A DNA stretch of 64,000 nucleotides from Daldinia sp. FL1419. Its lineage: Eukaryota; Ascomycota; Sordariomycetes; Xylariales; Hypoxylaceae. Both the position numbers and the translations under genes were made by a program. This document shows, in pieces, positions 49,394 through 62,280 of the stretch. Each line of letters begins with the position of its first letter. Position 1 is the stretch's first letter. The stretch covers positions 243,161 to 307,160 of the forward strand of contig MU623366.1 of NCBI GenBank assembly GCA_025201765.1. Direction: 5' to 3'. The notes under the pieces were generated by a model, which saw only the letters and a program-made list of their open reading frames with translations, was not told where the DNA came from and ran no database searches.

Positions 49394-50277
49394 TTACTAC
49401 CCCAATTTACCTAGAATATATTACAGGTATCTAATCCATTTCTTAATATTTATTCCAGGTAGGAACTGTGTTCTAGAAAAAACCTACCCATTGCCTATCC
49501 GAATAAACTATATTGTTATAATTTTAATTTTATTTTATATTCTTATTAGAACTTACCTTCTAATAGAAATAATTAAACTTTAATATAGAAAAATACTTTA
49601 TATATTACAATATTAATTACATAAAATAATGTGACAACAGCTTAGATATAAGGCAACAACAAGATTTAAAATAATTTTATTATTTTTTTCAATAAATAAC
49701 AAAAACGTTATTACATCGCAAAGAAATTATTCCAAGGGAGGGCTAAGGTATATACAATTTATACAAGGTATAAATATATATAAATAACCTTATATCTTTA
49801 TGAAAAACCATTATACATTTTTATTTTTATAATTTTCTTTTTAATACCATAATATTATATTTATTTTTCAAAATGGCTTAAAATGGTGTTACCAACCTAT
49901 AACCTTTTTCAATTAACCTCAATCCTCTTTATATACTTTACTTACACTTTGCAATATTATAATATAATATTACTATACCCATTATATTTATAATCCAATA
50001 TCACCTCAAAAAACTTATTTTGCTTTTATATATGCATTACATCAAACAAAAGAAAATTTACATATCCATAGGTACTCCATTATCTCTCCAATATCATCCC
50101 ATTACTGACCCTCCTTAAATATTTAATTAATAAAAATTAAAAAATTAAATATATAAAATTATTTAAAATTTAAAAATTATAAAGTCAATTTAAGGGATTA
50201 ACATACTTAATAAGGTCATTTTTTCTTTACCCATATCAATAATCTTCCAACACAAAACCTTAAAAAGACTTAAGGCA
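45824..50277. mobile_element. F2: second copy of element F, with an internal L copy and a LINE
   Basis: Starts CTAGAGGTCACCCCAAAGAC and ends ACTTAAGGCA. The D units on each side join as TTCTATA/ATTTTAAAAATT, matching intact D units, so there is no target duplication, as for F1. Inside are an L LTR (45950-46355, exactly 406 bp), an inverted L LTR fragment (46356-46676) followed by an L interior (46677 to about 48850, with a CT-rich tract near 47600-47640), the F right part (about 48890-50277) and a LINE (49359-50124). Confidence 0.75.
49359..50124 (-). mobile_element. LINE-7: truncated LINE inside F2
   Basis: A 13-bp duplication, AATTAATAAAAAT, lies at 49346-49358 and 50125-50137. F1 shows the empty site at about 29144-29160. 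The insert is 766 bp and begins with the T-rich complement of the (AATA)n tail. Confidence 0.93.
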
Positions 50278-51251
50278 ATTTTAAAAATTAACAATTTTAT
50301 CTTTAAGAACTTAAATTGATTAAACAAGAAAATAATTTCTAAGGAGTTCTAATAACTCCTGTAAGATATACCCTACAATTTTATCATACAAAACTCTACA
50401 AAAAAACTAATAATCCTATACTTAAAAACTGGAATTGATTAAATAAAAATCAATATTTGAGGGCTTATACATTAAACAAGAATTTTAATTAAATAAAAGC
50501 TCCTGCAGAACATGCCCTACACTTCATCGTACAAATCCCTATAGAAAAACTAATAATCAAGTACATCCTAACTTAAGCTAATCAAATAAGAAAACAATTT
50601 TAAGGGCTTATTTATATTAAATATAAATTCTAATAGCTCCTGCAAAATATATCTTACAGTTTTATTATACAAATTTTTATTAAAAATTAATAATTTTATA
50701 TTTAAAAACTTAAACTGATCAAATAGGAAAATAACTCTTAAAAACTTATTTACATATCAAATAACCTATAGAAACTTTAATTAAAAAGATTAGATTAACG
50801 GACTTCGTACTGGCCCTATCACCCCAACTTATTACTATAAAAAACAACTCCTAAAGGCCTATTTATATTAAATATAAACTTTAATAACTCTTACAAAATA
50901 TACTCTACATTTCATCGTACAAATCTCTATCAAAAACTAATAATTCTATATTTAAAAACTTAAATTAATTAAACAAAAATCAACACTTAAAGGCCTATAC
51001 ATTAAATATAAATTCTAATTAAACAAAAACTCTAATTAAATAAGAATTACCCTACAATTTTATCATACAAAACTTTATAAAAAACTAACAATTTTATACT
51101 TAAAAAATTAAACTAATCAAACAGAAATACAACTTTTAAAGGCTTATTTATATTTTAAAAAACCTATAGAAACCTTAGAAGAATTAGTTCCATAAAGGCT
51201 AATAAAATTTTGTAGCTTTAATTACATAATTATATTACAACTCTCTATAAA

Positions 51252-51264
51252 CCCCCCCCCCCCT
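51252..51264 (+). repeat. C13 homopolymer run in D2
   Basis: A run of 13 C followed by T and A runs. The same spot in other D copies has C7 (20961-20967) and C6 (60403-60408). It is the most C-rich point in a strongly C-depleted region and is conserved in position. Confidence 0.8.
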
Positions 51265-51364
51265 TTTTTTTAAAAAAAAATAAAAAAAAACATATATAAT
51301 TAGGGTGATTTAGTTATAAAAATAATTAAAAAAGAAATTTAATTAAAAATATAAAAATAATTTT

Positions 51365-54300
51365 ATTTATTTATTTATTTAAGTTATTAAATTAATTAAA
51401 AGAAGTGGTTAATATTATTTATATTATTTAGGTTCATTTAACCTAACCTTATAATTTTAATATAAAATAATTAATATTAATAAATATTATAAGGACTTTA
51501 TTAATATTAAATTTTGTTATTATATTGGTTAAATTCTTTTATCTATGAGTTTATTATATATTATTGATATTTTACCATTTGTAAGATTATTAAAATAATA
51601 TGATATTAATTATTAATTATTTTTCCTTTATTATTCCAAATTTAATAAGATATTTATAAAATAAAAATAAGTTAATATATATAATTATAGGTATTTTAAG
51701 GAGCTAGAGTTTGTTAAATATAGATATTATTATTGTTTTAATTATAATAACTATATTTATATTATATATTATAATATAAATCTTATTTATTAATATATTT
51801 TAAATAATTTATTTACATTTTATAGAATTTTAATAAATTAAATTATTAATTATAATAAATAATTCATTTATTATAAATTCATTAATAATAAAGATTTTAT
51901 AATTAATTTGAAAATTAAGGTTTTTATTATTTATAAATAATTTATTAATAAATATAAAAATCTTTATTATAATAAAACTTAATTTAATATATTAAAATCT
52001 TTATTTATGTTTTTCTTATTTCATTAGTTGTACCATAAATCCAATTGATTAATTAGTTTTTAGAAAAATCAAAGAAAAAATCCCATAATTTTGGATATTA
52101 AATCCTATTGTACAAATATTTCTAATTGTAATTAAATATAAATTAATTTAAAAAATTGCAAATTGAATTAATTTTTAAATAATATTAATTATTAATGTTT
52201 TTAAGTGGTTTTTAAATTAATATAATGAATTAAAATGGTTTTAAATTTTGATATACTTTGTGCGTGTGTTTGTGACTTCCCTATGACATATAGCTTTTTA
52301 ATTGAATAATAATTTATATTAATAAAATTCCCTTATAAATCATTTAATTAGGGTATTAAATAAGAGTTTTAATTGAATTAGAATTTTAATTGAACTAGAG
52401 TTCTAATTTAATAAAAACTCTAATTTAATAGGAATTCTAATTTAATAAGAATTCTAATTCAATAAGAGTTTTAATAGTTAAATATAAGGTAATTATATTT
52501 TGAAGAAATAAGGTATTAAAATAATTAAATAAAAGGTTAATAAAAATAATTGTTAATAATAATAATTAATGTTTAAGAAATAAAATAGATAATATATTTA
52601 ATAAAAGAAAAAAGTTATAAATTATTATAATAAATTATATAAAAAATAATATTAAAAGAGTTTAAATTGATTAGATAAGAATAAATTTTTAAGGGCCTAG
52701 ATATTTAATAGGAATTTTAATAGTTTTTATTGTAAAATATGTCTTATATTTTAATTATTTTATAATAGGTTAGAAATTGTATAAAAATAGAAAATGTAAG
52801 GTAATTATATTTTGAAGTGGGTATTAAGGTAATTAAATAGAATAATTATTAAAAATAATTATTTGTTAATAGTAATGTATTATAGGAAATTATATTAAAA
52901 AAAGGATTAAAATTGTATATTATTGTATAAAGGTTTTATAAAAGTAATTTTTAAAGTATTATAATAAGTTTAAGCTAATTAGATAAAAAGGATAACTTTT
53001 GAGGCCTATTTATATCTAAAGGAGTTGTGGAGATCTTAAAAGGTTTGATTTTATGGAAATTAATAGGGTTTTTTAAGGTAATTTTAATTATATAATTATA
53101 TTATTTTAATTTAATATATTAAATAAGAATTTTAATTTAATAAAAATTTTAATAATTAAATATAAAGTAATTATATTTTAAAAAAGATAAATATTAAAAT
53201 AATTAAATAAAAGGTTAATAAAATTAATTATTAGTAATGGTAGTTAGTGTTTAAGAAAAAATAAATAATATATTTAGTAAAAGAGAAAATTCATAAATTA
53301 TTGTAAAGGTTATAAAAGAATATGATGGTTTTGTAGAATTTGATTTAATTAAATAAAAATTAATATTTAAAAATTTATATATTAAATAAGAACTTTAATT
53401 TAAGGTTAATGTTATTAAATAGAAATTATAATTAAATAGGAGTTTTAATAGTTATTTGGATGTAAGGTAATTATATTTTAAAGAAGGTATTTAAATGATT
53501 AAATAAGTAAAGGCTAATTAATAAAAGTAATTATTGGTATTTAAGATATAGAATGGATAATAGGTATATTTAATAAAAAAAAGAAATCATAAATTATTGT
53601 AAGAAATTATAAGAAAAATTGATAATTTTAAAAAATTTGACTTAATTAAATAAGAATTAATTTTTAAAGGCTTCTTCATATTTAAAAAAAACTTATAAAA
53701 ACCTTAAAAAGGTTGTTTTATGGAGGCTAATAGGGTTTTACAAGGTAGTTTCAATTATGTAATTATATTATCCTAGTTTAATATATTAAATAAAAATTCT
53801 AATAGTTCTTACAGGGTATATCTTATATTCTAATTACTTTATAATAAATTAAAAGGTTAAATATTTAAAATAAAAAATATAAAATATATTTTAAAAAAGA
53901 TATTAAAATGATTATATAGAAAGATTAATAGAAATAATTGTTAATAATGGTAATTAATATTTAAAAAATAAAATAGATAATATATTTAATAAGAGATAGA
54001 AAAGTTGTAAATTATGGAAGTAGAAGTTATATAAAAGGTGGTCTTTAAAGAGATTGATTTGATTAAATAAGAATTAATTCTTAAAAGTTTATATATTAAG
54101 TAGGAGTTTTAATAGCTTTTATAGGATATGCCTTATATTTTAATTACCCAATAATTAATTATATCTTAAAAAAAGTAAGTATTAAGGTAATCAAATAAAA
54201 TATTAATTAATAGAGGTAATTATTAATATTTAAGAAATAAAATATATAATATATTTAATAAAAGAAAGAAATCTTAAATTATAATAAAAAATAATATAAA

Positions 54301-55300
54301 AGGTAATATTTAAAAAGTTTAATTTAATTAAGTAATAATTAATTTTTAAAGGTATATTTATGTTAAAAAAGTCAGTAAAGACTTTAGAAGGGTTTGTTTT
54401 ATAGAAGTTAATAAAATTTGTAAAATAATTTTAATTATGTAAGTAATTATATTACCTTAATTCCCTATAATAAAAAATTTGATTTAATTAAATAAAAATT
54501 AATTTTTAAAAGTTTATATATTGAATAGGAGTTTTAATAATTAAATGTATGGTAATTATATCTTAAAGAAAGTAACAAATTAATTAAATAAAGAATTAAT
54601 AAAAATAATTGTTTATAATGGTAATTCATGTTCTAAATTAAAAAGATAATATATTTAATTAGAGATAAAGTTATAAACTATTATAAAAAATTATAAGAAA
54701 AGCTAAATATATTGATGATTAAGAATTTAACCTGATCCAGCAAGAATCAATTTTTAGGGGCTTATATATTGGATAAGAGTTGTAATTGAATAGGAGCTGT
54801 AATTATTCTTGTAGGATATGCCTTGTACTTTAGCCACCCATAAGAAATTAAAAGATATAAATAAGATAAGAAATATAAGGTAACTATATTTTGGGGAGGG
54901 GAATAGAATAATCAAATAAAGGAATAAATATATGTAACTATTTGTAAATAATAGCGCTCTATAGGAAGTCTTATTTAAAAAAGGGATTAAAATTATATAT
55001 ATTTGTACAAAGGTTTTATAAAGGAGATTCTTAAAAGATTATAATGAATTTAAGCTGATTAAATAAGAAAGATAATTTTTAAGGGTTTATTTATATTTAA
55101 AAGAACTATAGAAATCTAGGAGCTCTAGCTCTAAGGAGGTTAATAGGGTCTCTACAAGGTAGTATCTATTATATAAACACATTATATTAGTTTATTATAT
55201 TTAAAAGAGCCTATGGAAACTTAGAAGGGTTGCTTTTATAGAGGTTAATAACGTTTTATAAAATAATTTTAATTATATAATTATATTATTTTAATTTAAT
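51365..55300 (+). repeat. J1: tandem array of LTR-derived units
   Basis: A non-repeated 5' part (51365-52360) is followed by about eight degenerate units of 300-400 bp. Each has a block like TAAGGTAATTATATTTTGAAG (near 52488, 52794, 53157, 53459, 54158, 54545, 54866) and a block like AATTTGATTAGATAAGAATTAATT. Unit borders read TTAAATAGGAGTTTTAATAG, the L LTR outer end. The last unit (about 54800-55195) is closest to the L LTR. It interrupts the end of D2. Confidence 0.7.
52000..52360 (+). repeat. Direct duplication block preceding J1 (copy a)
   Basis: Matches 55790-56140 (shared TTCTTATTTCATTA, TTTTTAAATAATATTAATTA and TTAAATTTTGATATAC). Both copies lead into a tandem array, so J1 and J2 look like two copies of one composite element. 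Confidence 0.75.
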
Positions 55301-55384
55301 AAATTTTTTTTTTTAGAAATTATATTAATTATTAAAAATTAAATTAATAATTATAAAATAAAATTAATTAATCCTGAAAGTAAA

Positions 55385-55418
55385 ACTGGTTGCGAAGCAA
55401 CCAGTCCAAAAAAATTAG
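55385..55418 (+). other. Helitron-like 3' terminus of D2
   Basis: A perfect 9-bp stem with a GAA loop, then TCCAAAAAAATTAG before T. The copy at 60639-60672 has the same layout, ending GACTAA before T with a RIP-damaged stem. Confidence 0.6.
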
Positions 55419-58163
55419 TAATAAATTATTTAATTATTATTAAAGATATTTATTAAGTTTATTAATTTTAATTTTTTAGGGGCCTTTTATATTAAATTAT
55501 TTTATATATATTAAACATTATTTTAAATTAATAAATAAAATAATATAAATATTATAACTTTATTATTATATATAACTATTATTAAATAATATTATCCTTT
55601 CCATTCTAAATTAACATAATTTCCTTACTTTATTCTTTTTAATATAAATAAATATTATTATTATTATAAATTAAAATAATATAATTATTAAATATTAATA
55701 AAATATTTTTATTAAAATATAATTTAGGTTTTATTTTAAATCTAATTTTTTTCATTTTATTTTTTTTAATTTATTAAATGTTTTATCTAATCTATGTCTT
55801 TCTTATTTCATTAATTGCGCCACAATCCTAATTGATCAATTAGTTTCTAGAGAAATACCCTGTATTTTTCAATATTTTCAACTATTATATAATAAATTCC
55901 TATTAGAAATATATATAATTTATTTTAAAAGATCACAAATTTAGTTATTTTTTAAATAATATTAATTATTAATATTTTTAAGTAATTTTTAAATTAATAT
56001 AATGAATTAAAATAGTTTTAAATTTTGATATACCCCGTGCATATGCTTGTAACTTCTTTGTAATATATAGTCTTTTTAATTGAATAAGAATTTATATTAG
56101 TAAAATCTCCTTATAAATTATTTAATTAAAATATTAAATAGGAATTTTAATTTAATAAGAGTTCTAATTTAACAAGAACTTTAATAATTAGATATAAAGT
56201 AATTATATCATAAAAAAATAAGTAATAAAATAATTAAATATAAGGATAATAGAATTAATTACTAATAATAGTAATTAACATTTAAAATAATGTATTCAAT
56301 TAAAGATAAAAGGATTATAAATTATTATAAGAAATTATATAAAAGGTGAGGTTTAAAGAGTTTAACCCGATTAAATAAGAATTAATTTTTAAGGGTTTAT
56401 ATAATAAATAGGAGTTGTAATAGAATAGGAACTCTAATAGTTAAGTAAATATAAGGTGATTATATCCTAAAGGATGCTATTAAAGTGATTAAATAGAATG
56501 ATTAATAAAAATAATTATTAATAATAGTAATTAGTGTTTAAGAGGTGATATTTAATAAAAAAGCAAATTTATAAATTATTGTAAAGATTATAAGATAAAG
56601 TGATTATTCTATTAAACTTAATTTAATTAAATAAGAATTAATTCTTAAAAATTTATATATTAAATAGGAACTTTAATTTAGGGTTAATATTAATTTTTGT
56701 AAGATATATCCTGCCTTATATTTTAATTATTATATAATAAATTATATTTTAAAAAAGATATTAAAGTAATTAAATAAAAGATTAATAGAAATAATTGTTT
56801 ATAATGGTAGTTGGTGTTTAAGAAGTAGAATTGATGATATATTTAATAAGAGAGAGAAATTATAAATTATTGTAAGAAGGTATATGAAAGGTAATATTTA
56901 AAGAACTTAATTTGATTAGATAAGAATTAATATTTGGGGGTTTATATATTAAATTGGAGTTTTAATTTAGGGTTAATGTTATTAAATAGGAGTTGTAATT
57001 AAATAAGAGTTATAATTGAATAGGAGTTGTAATTGAATAGGAGCTCTAATAATTTCTTAAATATAAGGTAATTATATTTTGAGGAAGGTATTTAAATGAT
57101 TAAATAAAATATTAATTAATAGAGATAATTATTAACACTTAAAAAATAATATAAATAATAGGTATATTTAATTAAAAATAAAATTATAAATTATTATAAA
57201 AAGTTATAAGAAAATTTAAACAAATTAATATTGAAGAACTTAACCTAATTAGATAAAGATTAATTCTTAAAGGCCTATATATTGAAAGAAAAACTCTAAT
57301 AACTTTTTCAAAATATACCCTCCCCTACATTTTAATTAATAAAAAGTGTAAGGAAATTATATTTTAAAAGAGATATTAAAATAATTAAATAGAATAATTA
57401 ATAGAAAAATAATTGTTAATAATAATAGTGTGTTTAGGAAGTAAAATAAATAATATATTTAATAAGAAACCAAATTCATAAATTATTATAAAAACTATAA
57501 ATAAATATAATAATCCTCTAAAACTTAATCTGATTAGATAAGAAAATAATTCTTAAAAATCTATTTATATTCCAAAAACCTTGTGAAAACCCTAAAAAGG
57601 TTGGTTTTATAAAAATTAATAATAAAAAGGAAGTTTAATAATTCCTACAAAATATACCTTACACTTTAATTATTTTATAACAAATTAAAGATTATATAAA
57701 ATAAAAAATAAAAAATATAAGGTAACTATTAAATAGGAGTTTTGATAATTCTTACAAAATATACCCTATATTTCAATTAGCCTATAATAACCCAAAGGTT
57801 ATATAAACTAAAAGATATAAGGTAATTATATTTTAAAAAGAATAAAATCAATAATCAGGTAAAAGAATAAATATATGTAACTATTTATAAATAGTAACAC
57901 TCTATAAGAAATCTTATTTAAGAAAGAAGTAAAAAAATATATATTATTATATAAAGTTTTATAAAAAGATTAATACTATAAAACCTATAAAACCTAAACT
58001 AATTAAACAAGAAAGATAGTTTTTGAAGGCTTATTTATATCCAAAAAAGCTATGGAAATTTAAAGGATTTAGCTCTAAGGAGGTTAATAAAATCTTTGTA
58101 AAATAAAATTTATTATTTAATTACTTTACCCCAATTTAATATATTATTAATATTTATATATTA
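55419..58163 (+). repeat. J2: second tandem array of LTR-derived units
   Basis: The leader 55419-55790 is AT-rich. 55790-56140 duplicates 52000-52360. About seven degenerate units follow (ATAAGGTAATTATATTTTGA-like blocks near 56193, 56447, 56742, 57063, 57346, 57717, 57817). Unit borders include GAATAGGAGTTGTAATTGAA (repeated near 57010-57045). The last unit (57740-58140) resembles an L LTR. Confidence 0.7.
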
Positions 58164-60672
58164 TCCAAAATAAAGTTCAATATATTATACTAAAACTCTT
58201 CCAATAAATTATTATATATAATTAATAAGAAATTAATAAGGTAATTGATAAAATAATTAATAAAAATTAATAAAAATTAATAAAAGCTAATAAAAACTAA
58301 TAAAAACTAATAAAAGATAAAAAATATACTAAAAGATTTAAAATTTAAAAAAATATTTATAATTAGGTATATTCTTTTCATTAATAAGAATTTAAGTTAA
58401 TTAAATAAAAAATAACTTATTTATATTAAATTTAAATTTTAATAATTCCTACAAAATATACCCTAACCTTATACTTTTATTATATTAAATTTTATGGTTT
58501 TAAAAATTAATAATTTTATTTTTAAAAACTTAAATTAATCAAACAAAAAATAATTTTTAAAGATTTATTTATATTAAATATAAGTTTTAATTGAATAAGA
58601 GCTTTAATTAAACAAGAACTCTAATTGAATAAGAGTTTTTATAAAATATACCCTAACCCTATATTTTTATTATATAAATCTTTATAAAAAAAATTAACAA
58701 TTCTATCCTTAAAAGATTAAGCTAATTAAATAAGAAAATAATTTTTAAAAATTTTTAATAATTCTTGGAAAATATACCCTAACCCTACACTTTTATTGTA
58801 TAAATCTTTATAGAAAAATTAATAATTTTATGTTTAAGAATTTAACCTAATCAAATAAAAAAAGAACTTTTAAAGATTTATTTATATTAAATAAAAACTG
58901 TAATTAAATAAAAGTTTTAATAGTTCTTATAGGATATACCCTAACTCTATATTTTTATTATACAAATCTTTATAAAAAACTAATAATTCTATCCTTAAAA
59001 ATTTGAGTTGATTAAATAAGAAAATAATTTTTAAAAAACTTTAATAGTTTTTATAGGATATGCTTTAACTTTACATTTTTATTATACAAATTTTTATGGA
59101 AAAATTAATTATTCTATACTTGAAAATTTAAGTTAATTAAATAAGAAAATAATTTTTAAGGAGTTTTAATAGTTTTTATAGGATATGCTTTATAATTTTA
59201 TTGTATAAATCTTTATGGAAAGATTAACAATTAAAAATATCCTAATTTAAATTAATTGGATAGGTAAATAATATTTGAGGGCTTATATATTAAATATAAG
59301 TTTTAATTAAATAAAGACTTTAATTAAACAGGAATTTCTGCAGGATATACCTTACAATTTTATCGTACAAAGTTTTATAGAAAATTAACAATTTTATACT
59401 TAAGAGCTTAAATTAATTAAACAGAAATTAACATTTAAAGATTTATATATTAAATATAAGCTTTAATAAAATAGGAGTTTTAATTAAACAAGAATTCCTG
59501 TAAGATATACTCTACAATTTTATTATACAAAACTCTATAAAAAATTAATAATTTTATATTTAAAAACTTAAACTAATCAAACAAAAAAACAAGTTCTAAA
59601 AATTTATTTATATTAAACAAAAACTCTATAGAAAACTAACAATTTTATACTTAAAAACTTAAACTAATCAAATAAAAAAACAACATCTAAAAACCTATAC
59701 ATTAAACATAAACTCTAATTAAACAAAAACTCTAATTAAACAAAAACTCTAATTAAACAAAAACTTTAATTAAAAAAGAATTTTTATAGGATATACTTTA
59801 TACTTTTATTATACAAATCTTTATAAAAAAACTAATAGTTTTATACTTAAAAACTTAAACTAATCAAACAAAAATTAATATTTAAAGGTTTATATATTAA
59901 ATATAAATTTTAATTAAACAAAAACTCTAATTAAACAAAAGTTCCTGCAAAACATACCCTGTAATTTTATTATATAAAATTAATAATTTTATTTTTAAAA
60001 ACTTAAACTAATCAAATAAAAAAACAACTTCTAAAAATTTATTTATATTAAACATAAACTTTAATAATTCTTCATCGTATAAATCTCTATAAAAAAACTA
60101 ATAATTCTATACTTGAAAAATTAAATTAATCAAATAAAAAAACAATCCTTAAAAACTTATTCACATATCAAAAAACTTATAAAAGGGTTAGATTAGCGGA
60201 TTTCGTTTTAGTCCTATTATCCTAACTTATTATTATAAAAAAATTAATAATTCTATACTTAAAAACTAAAACTAATCAAATAAGAAAACATTATTTACAT
60301 ATTAAAAAATTTATAAAAATTTTAAAAAAGTTGATTTTATAGAGATTAATAAAATCTTACAACTTCAATTACATAATTATATTATAACTTTTTATAAATT
60401 CTCCCCCCGTTTTTTTTAAAAAAAGAAAAACCTTATATAATTAAAATAACTCAATTATAAAAATAATTAAAAAACAAATTTAATTAAAAACATAAAAATA
60501 ATTTTAAAATTAAAATAAATTTATAAAATTAAATATATATAAATTTAAAATATATAATTTTTTTATTTAAAAATTATATTTATTATTAAATATTAAATTA
60601 ATAATTATAAAATAAAATCTATTAATCCCAAAAGGCTAACTAGTCACAAAGCAACCAATCCAAAAAGACTAA
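58164..60672 (+). mobile_element. D1: most complete uninterrupted copy of element D
   Basis: A|TCCAAAATAAAG at 58164, ending GACTAA|T at 60672. It contains the 10-bp minisatellite (TAATAAAAAC-like, 58250-58318), then about 12 units of 100-200 bp. Short 17-bp repeats AAACTCTAATTAAACAA lie at about 59708-59775. The C-run is at 60403-60408 and the terminal hairpin region at about 60639-60658. No coding remnant was recognised. Confidence 0.6.
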
Positions 60673-60882
60673 TATTTTAAATATATTATTGATTTATATT
60701 TTAATTAAATTAAATTAATTAAACAATTCCAAAATTAAAAAATATAAATTATACATTAATATAATTATAAAGAACTTTTTATAATAATATTTAAAATAAA
60801 TTATTTATTAATATATATTGTAAGAATATTAGTCATATAACTGTGGTGGTACAAGACCTATCTTAATCCTATATATAAACAC

Positions 60883-60908
60883 ATATTCTAATTGTACAAT
60901 CAGAATAT
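60883..60908 (+). other. Palindrome in H 5' LTR
   Basis: ATATTCTAAT-TGTACA-ATCAGAATAT: 10-nt arms, one mismatch, 6-nt centre that is itself palindromic. The same position as in the other two H LTRs. Confidence 0.85.
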
Positions 60909-62254
60909 GTTCTTATCTTTTATAATAATCACTTTTTATTAAATTAATTTAAATATCTTTATTTTTATTATTGTATATAATAGTACCTTATTTATTTAAT
61001 ATTAATTAATAATTAATAATAAATTGATTATAGATTAGTTAAGATGCCTAAAAGGGAGGAGACAAGTTTAGTAGTAAATACAATAATCTCAAGATTTTAT
61101 ATTCTAGTATATGATTTTAAACCTAGGATTTTATGTTCTTATATATGGTTTTAAGAATATTTGTATTTTGTGCTAGATTTGAATCTCGATAAGAAAAGGT
61201 AAGTAATTTTAGGATTTTATGTTATTATGTATGGTTTTGGGAACACCTTATGCTAATTTAGGATTTTTGGAAGGTAGAGATAGTTTTAACGCTGAATCTA
61301 CAGGCTGAAATCTATGTTTATCACGTATAGGCAAATAATATTAAAGTTTTTTTTGTTAATGAAATAATCTTAAGAAAATTTATATTAAATAAGAATTATA
61401 TGTTTATTATGTATTTTTATATTTATAATATTTATAATATTTATATTTACAATATGTATTTATATTTATTATAATATTATTTAATAAATAAGAATTATAT
61501 ATTTATTATGTATTTATATTTATAATATTATAAGAATTATTAAAAAAAAACAATAAATATTAAAATTATATTATAATTTTACCTTATTAATAAAATAAAT
61601 CTTAAATTTTATTTAAAAATTTTCAATTTTATTTTTATTAAAAATTTTGCTTATTATTATTATTTAAAAAGATAATAATAACTTAATATTTAAAAAAATA
61701 ATAAATAATTTTATAAATACCTTAATAAATTCTGATAATCCTTTAACCCTATTAAAAAAACCCTTAAAACATTTTTAATACCAACCAATCTTACAATATA
61801 AATAATATTAACTATATTTATTAATTAATTTAAATAAATAAATAAATAAATAATAATTTTTTAAAAAAAGAATTATTAAATAAAATTATATATAAAATTA
61901 TTATATATTTTAAAATAATTAATTATTATTCTTTTAAATAAAATTTATAAAAATAATTAAATACACTTAAATTATTAAAAATATATTTAATTCTAATATT
62001 AAGTTTTAAGTATTTAAAATATAAATATAAAAGGTTATTAATTTAATTTAATTTAAATAAAAAATAAAAGGAAGATTATAAAAAAGAGTTGATCTTAATT
62101 TGATGCATTTAAATGTTTTAAGATTGTGACCTAGCTGGCGTTTGTACGAAATAAGTCACATGACTTTGCGAGAAAAGAAAAAATTACCAATATAAGAATA
62201 TTAATCATGTGATTGTAGTGGTACAAAACTTACTTTAATCCTATATATAAACAT

Positions 62255-62280
62255 ATATTTTGATTGTACGATCAAAATAT
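62255..62280 (+). other. Palindrome in H 3' LTR
   Basis: ATATTTTGAT-TGTACG-ATCAAAATAT: perfect 10-nt arms. Compare the arms CGTATTTTAGTC/GACCAAAATACG in the solo LTR at 44837-44863. Confidence 0.9.

Larger units (their letters stand above)
45418..55418 (+). mobile_element. D2: Helitron-like element D, expanded by F2 and J1
   Basis: Starts A|TCCAGGACGAAGTCCAG at 45418. D sequence runs 45418-45823, 50278 to about 51360 and about 55300-55418. F2 and the J1 array fill the gaps. The end has the hairpin ACTGGTTGC-GAA-GCAACCAGT (55385-55405), then 13 nt and TTAG|T, where the other copy has CTAA|T. TC start, 3' hairpin, CTRR end and A/T target are Helitron hallmarks. No Rep/helicase remnant was identified, so the element would be non-autonomous or too degraded. 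Confidence 0.55.

Noticed and set aside
52360..58150. CRISPR array or centromeric satellite
   Set aside because: Units are long, degenerate and without spacers; they derive from LTR ends. A centromere cannot be judged from sequence alone.
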